In this document: positions 18,936 to 27,389 of the stretch, in pieces
How positions within the stretch are numbered: position 1 is the first letter of the stretch
Layout of the letters: every line of letters starts with the position of its first letter
Source: CALFUK01 sp964450495
GTDB lineage: Bacteria > Bacteroidota > Bacteroidia > Chitinophagales > Saprospiraceae
Length of the DNA: 64,000 nt
Assembly: GCA_964450495.1 (NCBI GenBank)
Contig: CAYVFU010000009.1
Location: 13,416 to 77,415 of the forward strand
Direction: 5' to 3'
Made by a program: the position numbers and the translations under genes
The notes under the pieces: generated by a model
Told to the model about the DNA's origin: nothing
Seen by the model: only the letters and a program-made list of their open reading frames with translations
The model's database searches: none

Positions 18936-18975
18936 AAGCCGTGATCAAAGTGGGTTGATCACGGCTTACATTTTT
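18936..18975 (+). terminator. Rho-independent terminator after the giant protease gene
   Basis: AAGCCGTGATCAA pairs perfectly with TTGATCACGGCTT across a 6-base loop, followed by ACATTTTTC. The A run on the 5' side may let it act on the opposite strand too, where the S74-type gene ends about 85 bases away. Confidence 0.85.
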
Positions 18976-19058
18976 CAGGATATCAGGAACGGCAATAGGT
19001 TACATAAGAACAGTTGCCATTGTCATGGGAAAAGAGATTTTAAGTTTGTAATGAGAGG

Positions 19059-20645
19059 TTATTTCTTGTTTTGCATTAAGGCTTTAATTTTTGCCATTTC
19101 TTTTTGCAAAGAAGATATAGTGGTCTCAACGTGTTGAATTTTTGCCTCTTGTTTTTCTATGATGTCTTGCTGCTCTTGGATGGCTTTGATGGCGATCACA
19201 GAAAATGCATCATAGTTTACTGAGTAAAACTCCGTTTCATTTTGCGGCTTACTGACTGTTTCAGGGAAAATGTTCTCTAGTTCTTGAGCGATAAAACCTA
19301 TTTTTCTACGGTCATTATCAGTTTGGTCAATGTAATGATAAGAGGTGGGATTTAGTTTTTTAACCTTACTTAATGTAGATTCAAGTGAAGAAATAGATTT
19401 CTTGAGTCTTACATCTGAAGAGGTCAGAAACCCACCACCTGCTGCATCTATTTTGCCTCTGTAAATTGGAGTGGAACCACTTGAGCTTTCACCATCAGCA
19501 TCATACCACCACTCGAGACTATTGACTCCACTCTTAACATACCACACATCATTACCACTACCATTATTTTTAAATGCAAGAGAGTAAGGATCAGTGAGTC
19601 TTTCATTTATTTGTATGACTGCGTCACCATTGGTATCTTCTTCTCCAAAAGCAACATTACTTAATATGTGATTGACATACATATTGTCCCAGACTCTTCC
19701 AAGAGAACCTAAATCTGTGTTATTCGAAACCCAAGGTTGTAAATCTTTATAGGAAAAAATATTTCCATTACTCATGCGCATGTGAGTATCAGCACCATCT
19801 AATTGGAATACTATATCTCCCACTACACTGCGGTTATCTATGATTAAGTTTCTATTATTTCCTCCACCTGTCGCATTCGTTAATTTTATACTGGCGCCAA
19901 CTGTAATGGTAGAATTATCTGACATGAATTCTAATGAAGGCCCAGCAGGACCATTACCTGTCTCTCTCAGTCTGATAGGATCACTGGAGATCAATCCTCT
20001 TGAAAAGCTGGCTTGCTGAATAACAGATAAGTCCTCTAATGTTGCAAGCTTTTCTACTTCCAATTCTTCTTCAATCTGGACTTCAGTTCTAATTTCTGTT
20101 AGATTGTTGTCGCCGTCAATAGTTAGAAGATTTTCTGCAATTTTATCTGCTCCAGCTTCTTCATTGTTATAGTAAATATTGAACCTATCATCTGAGCCCC
20201 CACGTGCAGCAATATCCCAAACGCCAGCTGCTTCATTTTTAAATGTGATTCTTGCATAATCTGATGTTGACTGTTCATTCAACAAGAGATGAGGCCCAGC
20301 ACTTCCAGAATTGAAGTCGATTTCTTGATTGACTGAAGTTAGTTTAAACAACTTATCAGCTTCATTAAATAACCATCTGGAAGAACCATTGTAATAAAGT
20401 CCAAAGTCAGCAGAAGAATTAGAAGTGCCCAATCGCCCAGACAATGCCCAACGCTTAGATAAATCTCCGGCATTTCGAAAAAAGATTCTGCTAAAATCAT
20501 TGTCTGTAGTTTCAATGAGATTGATATGAGGACTCGTAACGTCAGAGTCCATCTCCAATTCAAGAAATTGAGCTGTAAGTGCCACCGATCCAAAAAGAAG
20601 TATCATGGTACTGAGGAGTAAAGAATAAATATTTAGTGTTTTCAT
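19059..20645 (-). CDS. Secreted surface protein with C-terminal S74-type intramolecular chaperone domain
   Basis: The 528-aa protein has a signal peptide (LLSTMILLFGSVALTAQ), a long beta-rich body with phage tail-fibre-like repeats (LRETGNGPAGPSLEFMSDNSTITVG), and at about residues 405-528 a domain beginning SSDVRLKKSISSLESTLSKVKKLNPTSY, with KIGFIAQELENIFPE, then a coiled coil (QDIIEKQEAKIQHVETTISSLQKEM). That is the S74 (endosialidase-type) chaperone pattern, which drives trimer formation and self-cleaves in phage proteins. Such proteins are common in Bacteroidota chromosomes with no phage context, as here. It follows the HTH-only gene by 47 bases on the same strand, so the two may be one operon. 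Confidence 0.8.
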   Translation of the reverse strand: MKTLNIYSLLLSTMILLFGSVALTAQFLELEMDSDVTSPHINLIETTDNDFSRIFFRNAGDLSKRWALSGRLGTSNSSADFGLYYNGSSRWLFNEADKLFKLTSVNQEIDFNSGSAGPHLLLNEQSTSDYARITFKNEAAGVWDIAARGGSDDRFNIYYNNEEAGADKIAENLLTIDGDNNLTEIRTEVQIEEELEVEKLATLEDLSVIQQASFSRGLISSDPIRLRETGNGPAGPSLEFMSDNSTITVGASIKLTNATGGGNNRNLIIDNRSVVGDIVFQLDGADTHMRMSNGNIFSYKDLQPWVSNNTDLGSLGRVWDNMYVNHILSNVAFGEEDTNGDAVIQINERLTDPYSLAFKNNGSGNDVWYVKSGVNSLEWWYDADGESSSGSTPIYRGKIDAAGGGFLTSSDVRLKKSISSLESTLSKVKKLNPTSYHYIDQTDNDRRKIGFIAQELENIFPETVSKPQNETEFYSVNYDAFSVIAIKAIQEQQDIIEKQEAKIQHVETTISSLQKEMAKIKALMQNKK

Positions 20646-20692
20646 TGTAATTGATTTTGTTAAGGAAAATTGTATATGGTTTTAATTTATTT

Positions 20693-20902
20693 TTATGATT
20701 GGGAGACTTGCAATACACCGACTTCAAAAGCTCTTCTGATTAAGCCTGCTGTATTTCGGACACCCATCTTTTTCAGTAAATTTTTTCTGTGAGAAATAAC
20801 TGTGTGGTGACTGATATGTAATGTGTGAGCGATCTCATCAATCGTAGACTCGAAAGCAATTAAGCTCAGCACTTCAGTTTCTCTATGAGTAATAGTTTTC
20901 AT
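20693..20902 (-). CDS. Stand-alone LuxR/GerE-type HTH protein, second copy
   Basis: The 69-aa protein is a bare GerE HTH: ITHRETEVLSLIAFESTIDEIAHTLHISHHTVISHRKNLLKKMGVRNTAGLIRRAFEVGVL. Its recognition-helix region (HHTVISHRKNLLKKM) resembles the HTH of the adjacent response regulator (FTVSTHRKKIKAKL), and its C-terminal part matches the first stand-alone HTH at 4114-4344. No sensory domain is present and the ATG start leaves no room for one. It is divergent from the response regulator gene; a 20-bp palindrome lies almost exactly midway between the two start codons. It may modulate the same operators as the response regulator (inference). Confidence 0.75.
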   Translation of the reverse strand: MKTITHRETEVLSLIAFESTIDEIAHTLHISHHTVISHRKNLLKKMGVRNTAGLIRRAFEVGVLQVSQS

Positions 20903-21304
20903 TGCGTTAAAATTTTTGTTAATGACATATAAAGACCCTTATGACAGATCTTATTTTGTCAAGTATATTTTGAAATATCTGTTAGGTAAGGAAGTGTCTT
21001 ACATATTATAGGAGTGTTGAAATTGTTATTTATGCTGTGTGACTCCTATTACAGAAATTGTTGAAACAAAACTATGGCTAATGAATAGTAGCACCTATAC
21101 CTAGCGCTAGGTATAATTTAATTAGTCAGCAGACGGAAGGAAAATAGTATTTAAATCCTGAAGCTGATCTTGGCTATTCTTACGGTTTTTATTGTTATGA
21201 CGGACTCACTATTTACCGTGATTTTAATCCTAAATAACTACCCAAACGAGTAGGTGTAATTTCTATTTAAGTGGTGATATTGGAGTAATGAATCTTATAG
21301 GTCT
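20903..21304. other. Divergent intergenic region between HTH protein and response regulator
   Basis: There is no plausible gene in these 402 bases. They contain a 20-bp perfect palindrome (listed separately) and an 8-bp inverted repeat, ATAGGAGT (21008-21015) with ACTCCTAT (21042-21049), spaced 26 bases apart, which may be a second operator. Confidence 0.5.
21096..21115. promoter_or_regulatory. 20-bp perfect palindrome, probable operator of the two-component system
   Basis: TATACCTAGCGCTAGGTATA is identical to its reverse complement. Its centre is about 200 bases from both the HTH gene start (20902) and the response regulator start (21305). A 16-bp relative lies upstream of the kinase gene at 23940-23955. 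The placement suggests autoregulation by the NarL-type response regulator and/or the stand-alone HTH protein. Confidence 0.6.
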
Positions 21305-22015
21305 ATGGATACCAATTATTTATTAGTCAAAGAGCCAGTTTTTATTTCCACTAAATCAAGATCAGTGATCCGAATCACCATTGCAGATGATCACAGAATT
21401 CATTTAGAAGGGATGAAGGCCTTACTCTCTTCTGTGAAAGAGGTAGATGTCATTGATACTGCGACAAATGGCTTAGAATTAATATCGTTACTAGAAAATA
21501 ACGTTCCAGATATTTTATTACTGGATTTAAATATGCCTAAGAAGGATGGCTTCTGGGCTATAAAACAAGCTAAACAGAGGTGGCCCAGAATTAAAATTAT
21601 AGTGATGTCTAGTTATCAGGATAATGCTATGATTCAGCAAGCGAAGGAAACGGGAGCAGATGGCTACATCTTTAAGACGACGGACAAGAAGAAGCTTCAG
21701 CTTGCTATAAAGGCTGTCTATAGAGGACGGAAATATTTTCCATGTGAAGGCGAAAATGATTTGAGCAGTCTTAAGATTGACCTAGGTGCTAAGCCGATTT
21801 ATAACGATGACTTCTTGAAAAAATATAGTCTGACTAATCGAGAAGCTGAAGTATTAATCCTCATGGCAAACTCTTTATCATCAGATGAAATTGCCAGAAA
21901 ATTGTTTTTATCTCCATTTACAGTATCAACTCATCGTAAGAAAATTAAAGCCAAACTCAAGCTAAATAATATTGCGGATGTTATACGGTTTGCTTTTGAA
22001 AATGACTTGTTCTAA
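21305..22015 (+). CDS. NarL/FixJ-type response regulator
   Basis: The 236-aa protein has a receiver domain (ITIADDHRIHLEG with acidic DD at 28-29, phospho-acceptor Asp74 in LLLDLNMPKKDG, SSYQD, and Lys in IFKTTDKKKL) and a C-terminal GerE HTH at about 170-232 (LTNREAEVLILMANSLSSDEIA, SPFTVSTHRKKIKAKL). About 20 residues precede the receiver. It converges on the 7TMR-DISM kinase gene with a 4-base overlap of the 3' ends; NarL-type regulators pair with HisKA_3 kinases, which is what the neighbour is. A palindrome in its upstream region and a near copy before the kinase gene suggest autoregulation. Confidence 0.9.
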   Translation: MDTNYLLVKEPVFISTKSRSVIRITIADDHRIHLEGMKALLSSVKEVDVIDTATNGLELISLLENNVPDILLLDLNMPKKDGFWAIKQAKQRWPRIKIIVMSSYQDNAMIQQAKETGADGYIFKTTDKKKLQLAIKAVYRGRKYFPCEGENDLSSLKIDLGAKPIYNDDFLKKYSLTNREAEVLILMANSLSSDEIARKLFLSPFTVSTHRKKIKAKLKLNNIADVIRFAFENDLF

Positions 22016-23886
22016 AGTACATTACTTTTAGTTGTAATCGATCGTGGAATAGTTATCGTGACCAGTGTGCCTACATCAGTCTTACTAGATATCGAGATAT
22101 GTCCTGACATCAACTTGACTCGCGACTTTATATTATTTAGCCCAATGCCTTGAGATTCAGCTTCATTCATACCTATACCATCGTCTCTGATGATAATCAA
22201 ATGAGACTCATCCTCTGTAATTAGACTAATGTGTGTTTTTTTTGCTTGAGCATGCTTCTCTATATTATTCAAACATTCTTGAATAATACGATAGATATGT
22301 AGCTGGAATTCTTCACTAATGGTTTCTACATTTAAATTATCTATAGTCAGGAAATATCTCGTTGATGAGTTTTTATTCAAATTAAGAGCTAGCTGTTGAA
22401 TGGCTTTAGTGAGTCCTATGTTCTTAAGTTGTATAGTAGACAGATTGTGTGAAATGTTGCGCATTTCAGTACTTACTTTTTGTATTAGACCTCTGATAGC
22501 TGAGATATTTATGTTTTTTTGATTTTGATGTTGTTTCAGCTTTAAGTCAGCCATCGATAGGTCTATGCCTACACTGTCGTGTAATTCTGTAGCTATTCTA
22601 TTCCTTTCTCTTTCTGTGCCAATAATCAAATTATTAAGTGCATTATTACGCTCCGTTGTTAAAGCCAATTCTTTTTGCTGATTGTCTAGCTTAATTTTAA
22701 ATACTTTGATAGACATATAGCACAGGAATATAAATAACTCTAAGACAACAGTGTAGTAGTAGATAAGACTAGTCAAATGATTCTTTGGTATGATGTCATG
22801 GAGTACTAGTATGTTGATGCCGAAGCCAATAAACAAACAAAGGAAAGCTGCTAAGAAAAATTTTGAATCAAAATCATTTTGACTTAGCAAGCGTTTAATC
22901 ATCATTACAAAAATCAAGAAAAAGATGACCAGCATGGACATGTAGTAAATGGTAATAGAAAGTCTCAGGATTGACTTAGGCAGCTCGCGATAAAAAGGAA
23001 GGATACAAGCCAGTATAAAAATAATAGCAGTCAGCGTTTTTATCAATCTTCCCGTTCTTTTCAATTCGAAAAATTGCAGTACTTGATTAGAGAAAAATAT
23101 AAAAGCAATACAGGTGATTCCCACAAAAAGTGGACGAGAAATATTATGTAATATGGAAGAGTAAGTCCAAATATATTGATATCCAATACCTGAGTATCCA
23201 AGTATAAGAAAGAAATTTGCAACAACGTAAATATAAAAGTATAAATGAATTTTCTCCTTATAGATTATCCATAATGCAATAGAACAAAGTATATATATAA
23301 CGAATAAACCAATGAGAATCCCAAAATATAAAGACTGTGTACTGAGGTGTGATTTATGTTGGTTTTGTTCCCATATTTCTATTGGTATCAATATGGGTTC
23401 TGTATGCATATTGACCTTCAAAAAGAAATCATAGGTGGCGCTTGTTTTTAATGTAACTGGCCAACTGAATGTTCTTAGTTTATATTCTCTAGAATCATAA
23501 GGCATGTAATCACCCTGAAGTCCGGAGTCAAAAAAAAGTGAATCATTTTTATAAATGAATAATTGTAATTCATTAATGTGGGGATCAGCCACATCGTAAA
23601 TTACCTTGAATTCACCATCAGTCAGATTATTTACCCTGTTGTAAAACCAATAATGTACTTTTTCAAAAGCAGCATTATACTGTGTCTCCTTAATTTGTAC
23701 AAATTGATCCGTTTTCAATCGTAGTTCTTCAATGTCTGCGAATAGAGTGCTGTCTTTATACACTTTAGCATAAGGGATGGCATCTACTTTTTTAAAGTTT
23801 ACATCTATTTTGATTTCAATGTCTTGAGCTATCAGGCAGATAGGAAAATAGAGTAAAAACAGTAAGTACTGAATCTTATTGTACAT
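22012..23886 (-). CDS. 7TMR-DISM sensor histidine kinase (HisKA_3 type)
   Basis: The 624-aa protein has a signal sequence, an extracellular beta domain (about 25-170, 7TMR-DISMED2-like, with VHYWFYNRVNN), seven or so membrane helices (about 185-395), a HisKA_3 dimerisation domain with His near 433 in ATELHDSVGIDLS, and a HATPase_c domain (IIQECLNNIEKHAQAKK N-box, IIRDDGIGM G1 box, GIGLNNIKSRVKLMSG G2 box). It should sense an external, perhaps carbohydrate-like, ligand and phosphorylate the convergent response regulator. A 16-bp near-palindrome lies 54-69 bases before its start codon. Confidence 0.9.
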   Translation of the reverse strand: MYNKIQYLLFLLYFPICLIAQDIEIKIDVNFKKVDAIPYAKVYKDSTLFADIEELRLKTDQFVQIKETQYNAAFEKVHYWFYNRVNNLTDGEFKVIYDVADPHINELQLFIYKNDSLFFDSGLQGDYMPYDSREYKLRTFSWPVTLKTSATYDFFLKVNMHTEPILIPIEIWEQNQHKSHLSTQSLYFGILIGLFVIYILCSIALWIIYKEKIHLYFYIYVVANFFLILGYSGIGYQYIWTYSSILHNISRPLFVGITCIAFIFFSNQVLQFFELKRTGRLIKTLTAIIFILACILPFYRELPKSILRLSITIYYMSMLVIFFLIFVMMIKRLLSQNDFDSKFFLAAFLCLFIGFGINILVLHDIIPKNHLTSLIYYYTVVLELFIFLCYMSIKVFKIKLDNQQKELALTTERNNALNNLIIGTERERNRIATELHDSVGIDLSMADLKLKQHQNQKNINISAIRGLIQKVSTEMRNISHNLSTIQLKNIGLTKAIQQLALNLNKNSSTRYFLTIDNLNVETISEEFQLHIYRIIQECLNNIEKHAQAKKTHISLITEDESHLIIIRDDGIGMNEAESQGIGLNNIKSRVKLMSGHISISSKTDVGTLVTITIPRSITTKSNVL

Positions 23887-23939
23887 AAAAAATGGAAGTC
23901 TCTGTACTCAAATATAACTGTCGCGTTTAATAAATACAG

Positions 23940-23955
23940 TACCTAGCGTTAGGTA
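23940..23955. promoter_or_regulatory. 16-bp near-palindrome, second probable operator
   Basis: TACCTAGCGTTAGGTA differs from the core of the palindrome at 21096-21115 at one base. It lies just upstream of the kinase start at 23886, so both two-component genes carry a copy. Confidence 0.6.
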
Positions 23956-24039
23956 TTAAGAAGTAAAATATCGAAATGTAGAAAATTAAAAGATTTGTCA
24001 TTCGAGGACGTTTCGCTATTTCATAGAATTTAATGAGTT

Positions 24040-24876
24040 CTATTTCTGTTGCAAAACATACAACATATACTTTTTATAAAGTTTAAAATTTGAACCAGTT
24101 CTTTGACCAGTAAAATGTTTATTCTCCATTTTATCCAACTTCTTTTTGTATTTCCATTTAAGGAATTTTAATGCTAGAGGAAAGCGATCTGCAGCTAGAT
24201 CAAATGCTACTTTCCAAGATGGTTCTAAAACTTCTTTGGACAGTTGATCAACCAAGTCTACTGTTGGAGCAGTGTACTCAGTGATATCTTCTTTTGTGAG
24301 AAATGTAAATGTATAAGACTCAAGAATATTCAACCATTCTGCATAGTCATGTCCGCCTCCCAATAAGCTTTTTCCTGCAGTATCTGTCTTGAAAAAATCT
24401 GCAATTAGTATATATCCATTTTCATTTAAATGATGAATGCTTCCATCTAAGGCCTTTTTCATTGATATATATTGGAAGCTTTCGCTAAATAGAATTAAGT
24501 CATATTTTTTATCAGTTTTAACGTCTTCGAATTTGCTGTTGTACAATATGCATTTGTCTCCCAGTTTTTCTTTTGCATAGGTGGACAACTGGTTACCTGG
24601 TGCAACAACATCAACATCATATCCATCCGCAATTAATGTCTCTGCAAATTTTCCAGATCCACACCCTACATCTAAAATGGATGTCACATCATTTGGAATG
24701 ACAGCCATCAAATTCTCTACATATTTTTCTTGAGCAAGGACCAGATTTGAAATATCTGCTTCTAAATCTTTAAAATAGCCATAATGAAGGTGTTCGGATT
24801 TTAAAAAGAACTTAAAAAAGTGAAGGCCTATTTCTAAACCAGCTTCTTTGGAGTCTACTTTTTTTATTCTTGCCAT
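24040..24876 (-). CDS. Class I SAM-dependent methyltransferase
   Basis: This 278-aa cytosolic protein has the SAM-binding motif I ILDVGCGSGKFAETL (about 65-79), VDVVAPGN at the end of the second strand, and LILFSESFQY near motif IV (about 130), where a typical small-molecule or lipid methyltransferase has its post-I region. The C-terminal part is helical and basic (KFLKWKYKKKLDKMENKHF). It lies 13 bases downstream of the AraC-type gene on the same strand, so the regulator probably controls it or shares its signal. The substrate is not recognisable; the N-terminus (FFKFFLKSEHLHYGYF) resembles methyltransferases of the cyclopropane/sterol group, but only loosely. Confidence 0.75.
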   Translation of the reverse strand: MARIKKVDSKEAGLEIGLHFFKFFLKSEHLHYGYFKDLEADISNLVLAQEKYVENLMAVIPNDVTSILDVGCGSGKFAETLIADGYDVDVVAPGNQLSTYAKEKLGDKCILYNSKFEDVKTDKKYDLILFSESFQYISMKKALDGSIHHLNENGYILIADFFKTDTAGKSLLGGGHDYAEWLNILESYTFTFLTKEDITEYTAPTVDLVDQLSKEVLEPSWKVAFDLAADRFPLALKFLKWKYKKKLDKMENKHFTGQRTGSNFKLYKKYMLYVLQQK

Positions 24877-24889
24877 TATTAAAAGGAGT

Positions 24890-25777
24890 TTATTGAATTA
24901 CAGTGGTCAATTCTTTTCTGTAATCACGTGGACTCTTTTGTGTATGCAATTTAAATTTTTTGTTAAAGTGAGAAATATTATTGAATCCGCTGGATAGTGA
25001 TACTTCCATAATTGTCATGTCTTGTTCGCTGAGCAATTTTTGTGCGTGTACTATTCTATACTCATTGACATACTGCGTGAAGGTTTTATTAGTCACCTTT
25101 TTAAAGTACCGACAAAAAGAGGGCACTGTCATCGATACAGCAGAAGCAATTTTTTCTAATTCAATAATCTCTGTAAAATTACTTGCCACATAATCATAAA
25201 TAAGTGTCATTCGATCGTGTTCATTAGCATATACTTCTAGGAACATTCCACCAGCATTGAGAATCTCGACTTCTTTGGACAAAGCCAACGTACGGAGAAT
25301 TTCTAAAAATTTGATTAATCTGTCAAAGCCCTTAAGGTTCAGCAGCTGTATTAATTTGATGCCGACTTTTGCTTTTGTTGTCCCTGAGAAAGATAAGCCT
25401 TGTACCGATTTTTGAATCAAGAGATTGATCTCCTTCATTTCTATGGAAGATAAAAATTCTGAACCCAAGAAATCAGGTAAGAATTGCACAATGATTTCAG
25501 ATTCATTCTTAGTCAACCTTCCTGCAAAACCATAGTGAGGTACATTTGACCCAATCAACAATAAGTCACCATCATGGTAATAAGAGATGTGGTTACCGAT
25601 ATGCCGCTTACCTTGGCCGTAGTTGATGTATACCAACTCTATCTCTGGATGAAAGTGCCAGTAAGGCTTAGAATTATTTTCTGTCTGTATAAATCGCTTG
25701 ACATAGAATGAATTACCTGCTGAAGGGACTACTTTCTTTAATTTGGGTTGTAGGCTTTTTCTACGATTTGTTTTCAT
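24890..25777 (-). CDS. AraC-family transcription regulator with cupin sensor domain
   Basis: The 295-aa protein has an N-terminal cupin (about 35-110; YWHFHPEIELVYINYGQGKRHIGNH, then DGDLLLIGSNVPH) and a C-terminal AraC pair of HTH motifs (LEKIASAVSMTVPSFCRYFKKVTNKTF and MTIMEVSLSSGFNNISHFNKKFK, followed by SPRDYRKEL). Cupin-AraC proteins usually sense a sugar or small metabolite. It is the first gene of a two-gene operon with the methyltransferase. The domain arrangement and length are standard. Confidence 0.9.
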   Translation of the reverse strand: MKTNRRKSLQPKLKKVVPSAGNSFYVKRFIQTENNSKPYWHFHPEIELVYINYGQGKRHIGNHISYYHDGDLLLIGSNVPHYGFAGRLTKNESEIIVQFLPDFLGSEFLSSIEMKEINLLIQKSVQGLSFSGTTKAKVGIKLIQLLNLKGFDRLIKFLEILRTLALSKEVEILNAGGMFLEVYANEHDRMTLIYDYVASNFTEIIELEKIASAVSMTVPSFCRYFKKVTNKTFTQYVNEYRIVHAQKLLSEQDMTIMEVSLSSGFNNISHFNKKFKLHTQKSPRDYRKELTTVIQ

Positions 25778-26085
25778 TGGATTTATGATAATTATGCGAA
25801 ATTAACATATGAAGTACAAAAATATGACATTTGAGTTAATATAGCATCAATAATGGTAAAATATGGAATAGCTTAGTGGATATATCAACAGTATCTTTGA
25901 ACTGTATTTGGAAGTAAATACAATGTAGACTATAGAGATTACAACACGAATAGTGTTTAAAATATAGGGGAGAAATCCCCACAAAATGTAGATATTTTTT
26001 CATGTGACTAAAGGGAAAATCCGCTAAAGAGCAAGATTTGTCCCTTTTTTTTATGCCTGTAACTCAACACATTTAGTGGATGTGC
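25778..26085. other. Intergenic region with two hairpins, no gene seen
   Basis: This stretch lies between the AraC gene start and the end of the 55-aa ORF. GGGGA-GAAA-TCCCC (25967-25980) forms a small hairpin with a GAAA loop; read on the minus strand it is followed by TATATTTT and could terminate the rsgA operon. A second hairpin lies at 26010-26047. Confidence 0.4.
26010..26050. terminator. Hairpin with T run, possible terminator
   Basis: AAAGGGA-AAATC pairs with GATTTGTCCCTTT (one bulged G) and is followed by TTTTT on the plus strand. On the minus strand the stem ends in CCCTTTAG. It most likely ends the minus-strand rsgA operon, although its stronger U run faces the other way. Confidence 0.45.
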
Positions 26086-26253
26086 TCAATCATAAAATTG
26101 GGTTCTGAGCAAATCCCAGAGCCACACTCGATTGAAAATCACATAAAATATAAAAGCTAACAACGCTGCCAACAAGAGCATCTTTAATCTGCCAAAAAAC
26201 AGTTTGTTTTTCTCTCTTCTGCTTTTATATCTATGTCTACTTGAATAGGACAT
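26086..26253 (-). CDS. 55-aa single-pass membrane protein coupled to rsgA
   Basis: This short ORF starts at an ATG that shares one base with the rsgA stop codon (TAATG). The product begins MSYSSRHRYKSRREKNKLFFGRLK (strongly basic), has one membrane helix (MLLLAALLAFIFYVIF, residues 25-40), and ends NRVWLWDLLRTQFYD. The TAATG junction, the positive-inside charge pattern and the compact helix argue that it is real. I do not recognise the family; the shape recalls small septum-associated FtsB/FtsL-like or translocon-accessory proteins, but it has no coiled coil. Confidence 0.6.
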   Translation of the reverse strand: MSYSSRHRYKSRREKNKLFFGRLKMLLLAALLAFIFYVIFNRVWLWDLLRTQFYD

Positions 26254-27194
26254 TACATATCTTTTTTACGTTCCCAATAATTTTGATCTTCTACTTCGTC
26301 GAGCAACTGTATATAATTGAAATACCTAAGTTCACTGACAATGTCAGATTCTAAGGCATCCTTGACGGCGCACTTCGGTTCATTGCGATGAGTGCAATCT
26401 GCGAATTTACAATCTGAGGAAAGCTCAAAAAATTCTCTGAAATTATGCGCCACATCCATTGGTTCAAAATGGTTAAAGGATAGAGTTTTGATGCCTGGTG
26501 TATCTATCAAATATGTCTCCTTATCAATCACAAACATTTCAGCGAAGGTTGTGGTATGTTGGCCCTTACCTGTGTAATCAGAGAGCTCTGTTGTGCGCAA
26601 ATCCTCGTTGCCTACAATCGCATTGATGAATGTAGACTTGCCTACACCTGATTGACCGCTTACCAAGGTGACCTTTCCCAGCATTTTTTCTTTTAGGGTG
26701 GTTAAAGTGTCGGAATTTAGCGAACTGATCAAATGCACGCCATAGCCTATGTTCTTATATATACCTGCAAGATAATGGTACAATTCTATATCCTCATCTT
26801 TCAATATATCCGACTTGTTAAAAATGATTTCAACCGGAATATTGTAAGGCTCGGTCATCAATATAAAGCGATCGATGAAGCCTTGTTTTAAGTTTGGGTT
26901 TTTGATGGTAAGAATGAGATAAGCTTGATCCACATTACTTGCTAATAAATGGAGGTGATGCTTTTTTCTTGGTGATTGTCTGACCACATAATTTTCTCGA
27001 TCAAGAATTTCTTTGATGATACCACCTTCAGATTCTTTTTCAATGATCACCTTGTCTCCTACGGCTACTGGATTAGTCAGCTTCATACCATCCAGCCGAA
27101 ACTTCCCAATCATCCGACAAGCAACGATCTCCTCAGAATCATCTAGAAGAACGTTGTACCAGCTGCCTGTTGATTTTGTAACTGTACCTCTCAT
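26253..27194 (-). CDS. rsgA: Ribosome small-subunit-dependent GTPase A
   Basis: The 313-aa protein has the RsgA layout: N-terminal OB domain (about 1-70), a circularly permuted GTPase domain in which G4 (NKSD, 126-129) precedes G1 (GQSGVGKST, 180-188), the switch region TGKGQHTT (208-215) and G3 (DTPG, 231-234), and a C-terminal zinc site (Cys262, Cys267, His269, Cys275). RsgA helps late maturation of the 30S subunit by hydrolysing GTP on the ribosome. All expected motifs are present and the length is normal. A 55-aa membrane ORF is translationally coupled downstream. Confidence 0.95.
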   Translation of the reverse strand: MRGTVTKSTGSWYNVLLDDSEEIVACRMIGKFRLDGMKLTNPVAVGDKVIIEKESEGGIIKEILDRENYVVRQSPRKKHHLHLLASNVDQAYLILTIKNPNLKQGFIDRFILMTEPYNIPVEIIFNKSDILKDEDIELYHYLAGIYKNIGYGVHLISSLNSDTLTTLKEKMLGKVTLVSGQSGVGKSTFINAIVGNEDLRTTELSDYTGKGQHTTTFAEMFVIDKETYLIDTPGIKTLSFNHFEPMDVAHNFREFFELSSDCKFADCTHRNEPKCAVKDALESDIVSELRYFNYIQLLDEVEDQNYWERKKDM

Positions 27195-27389
27195 TAAGAG
27201 TACAAAGATACGTGTTGAAGTGTCATCAGCAAGTTGTTAGTGAAAAGGTCGAAAAATTTCTACACTTTGAATGATATAAACCAATGTCTGAAACAGGTGA
27301 TTTTCGTGTTTTCAGTCTCTTAGTGAGAAATTCCCCTCATCATTTCTAGTGATTTTTTGCCGGTTTTGTTCCATAATTTGATTTAGCAA

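Noticed and set aside
18916..19137. Plus-strand frame just after the giant protease
   Set aside because: It consists of the terminator stem and the antisense end of the S74 gene.
19059..20645. S74-type protein as a sign of a prophage
   Set aside because: No other phage gene is nearby; S74 domains are common in Bacteroidota surface proteins with signal peptides.
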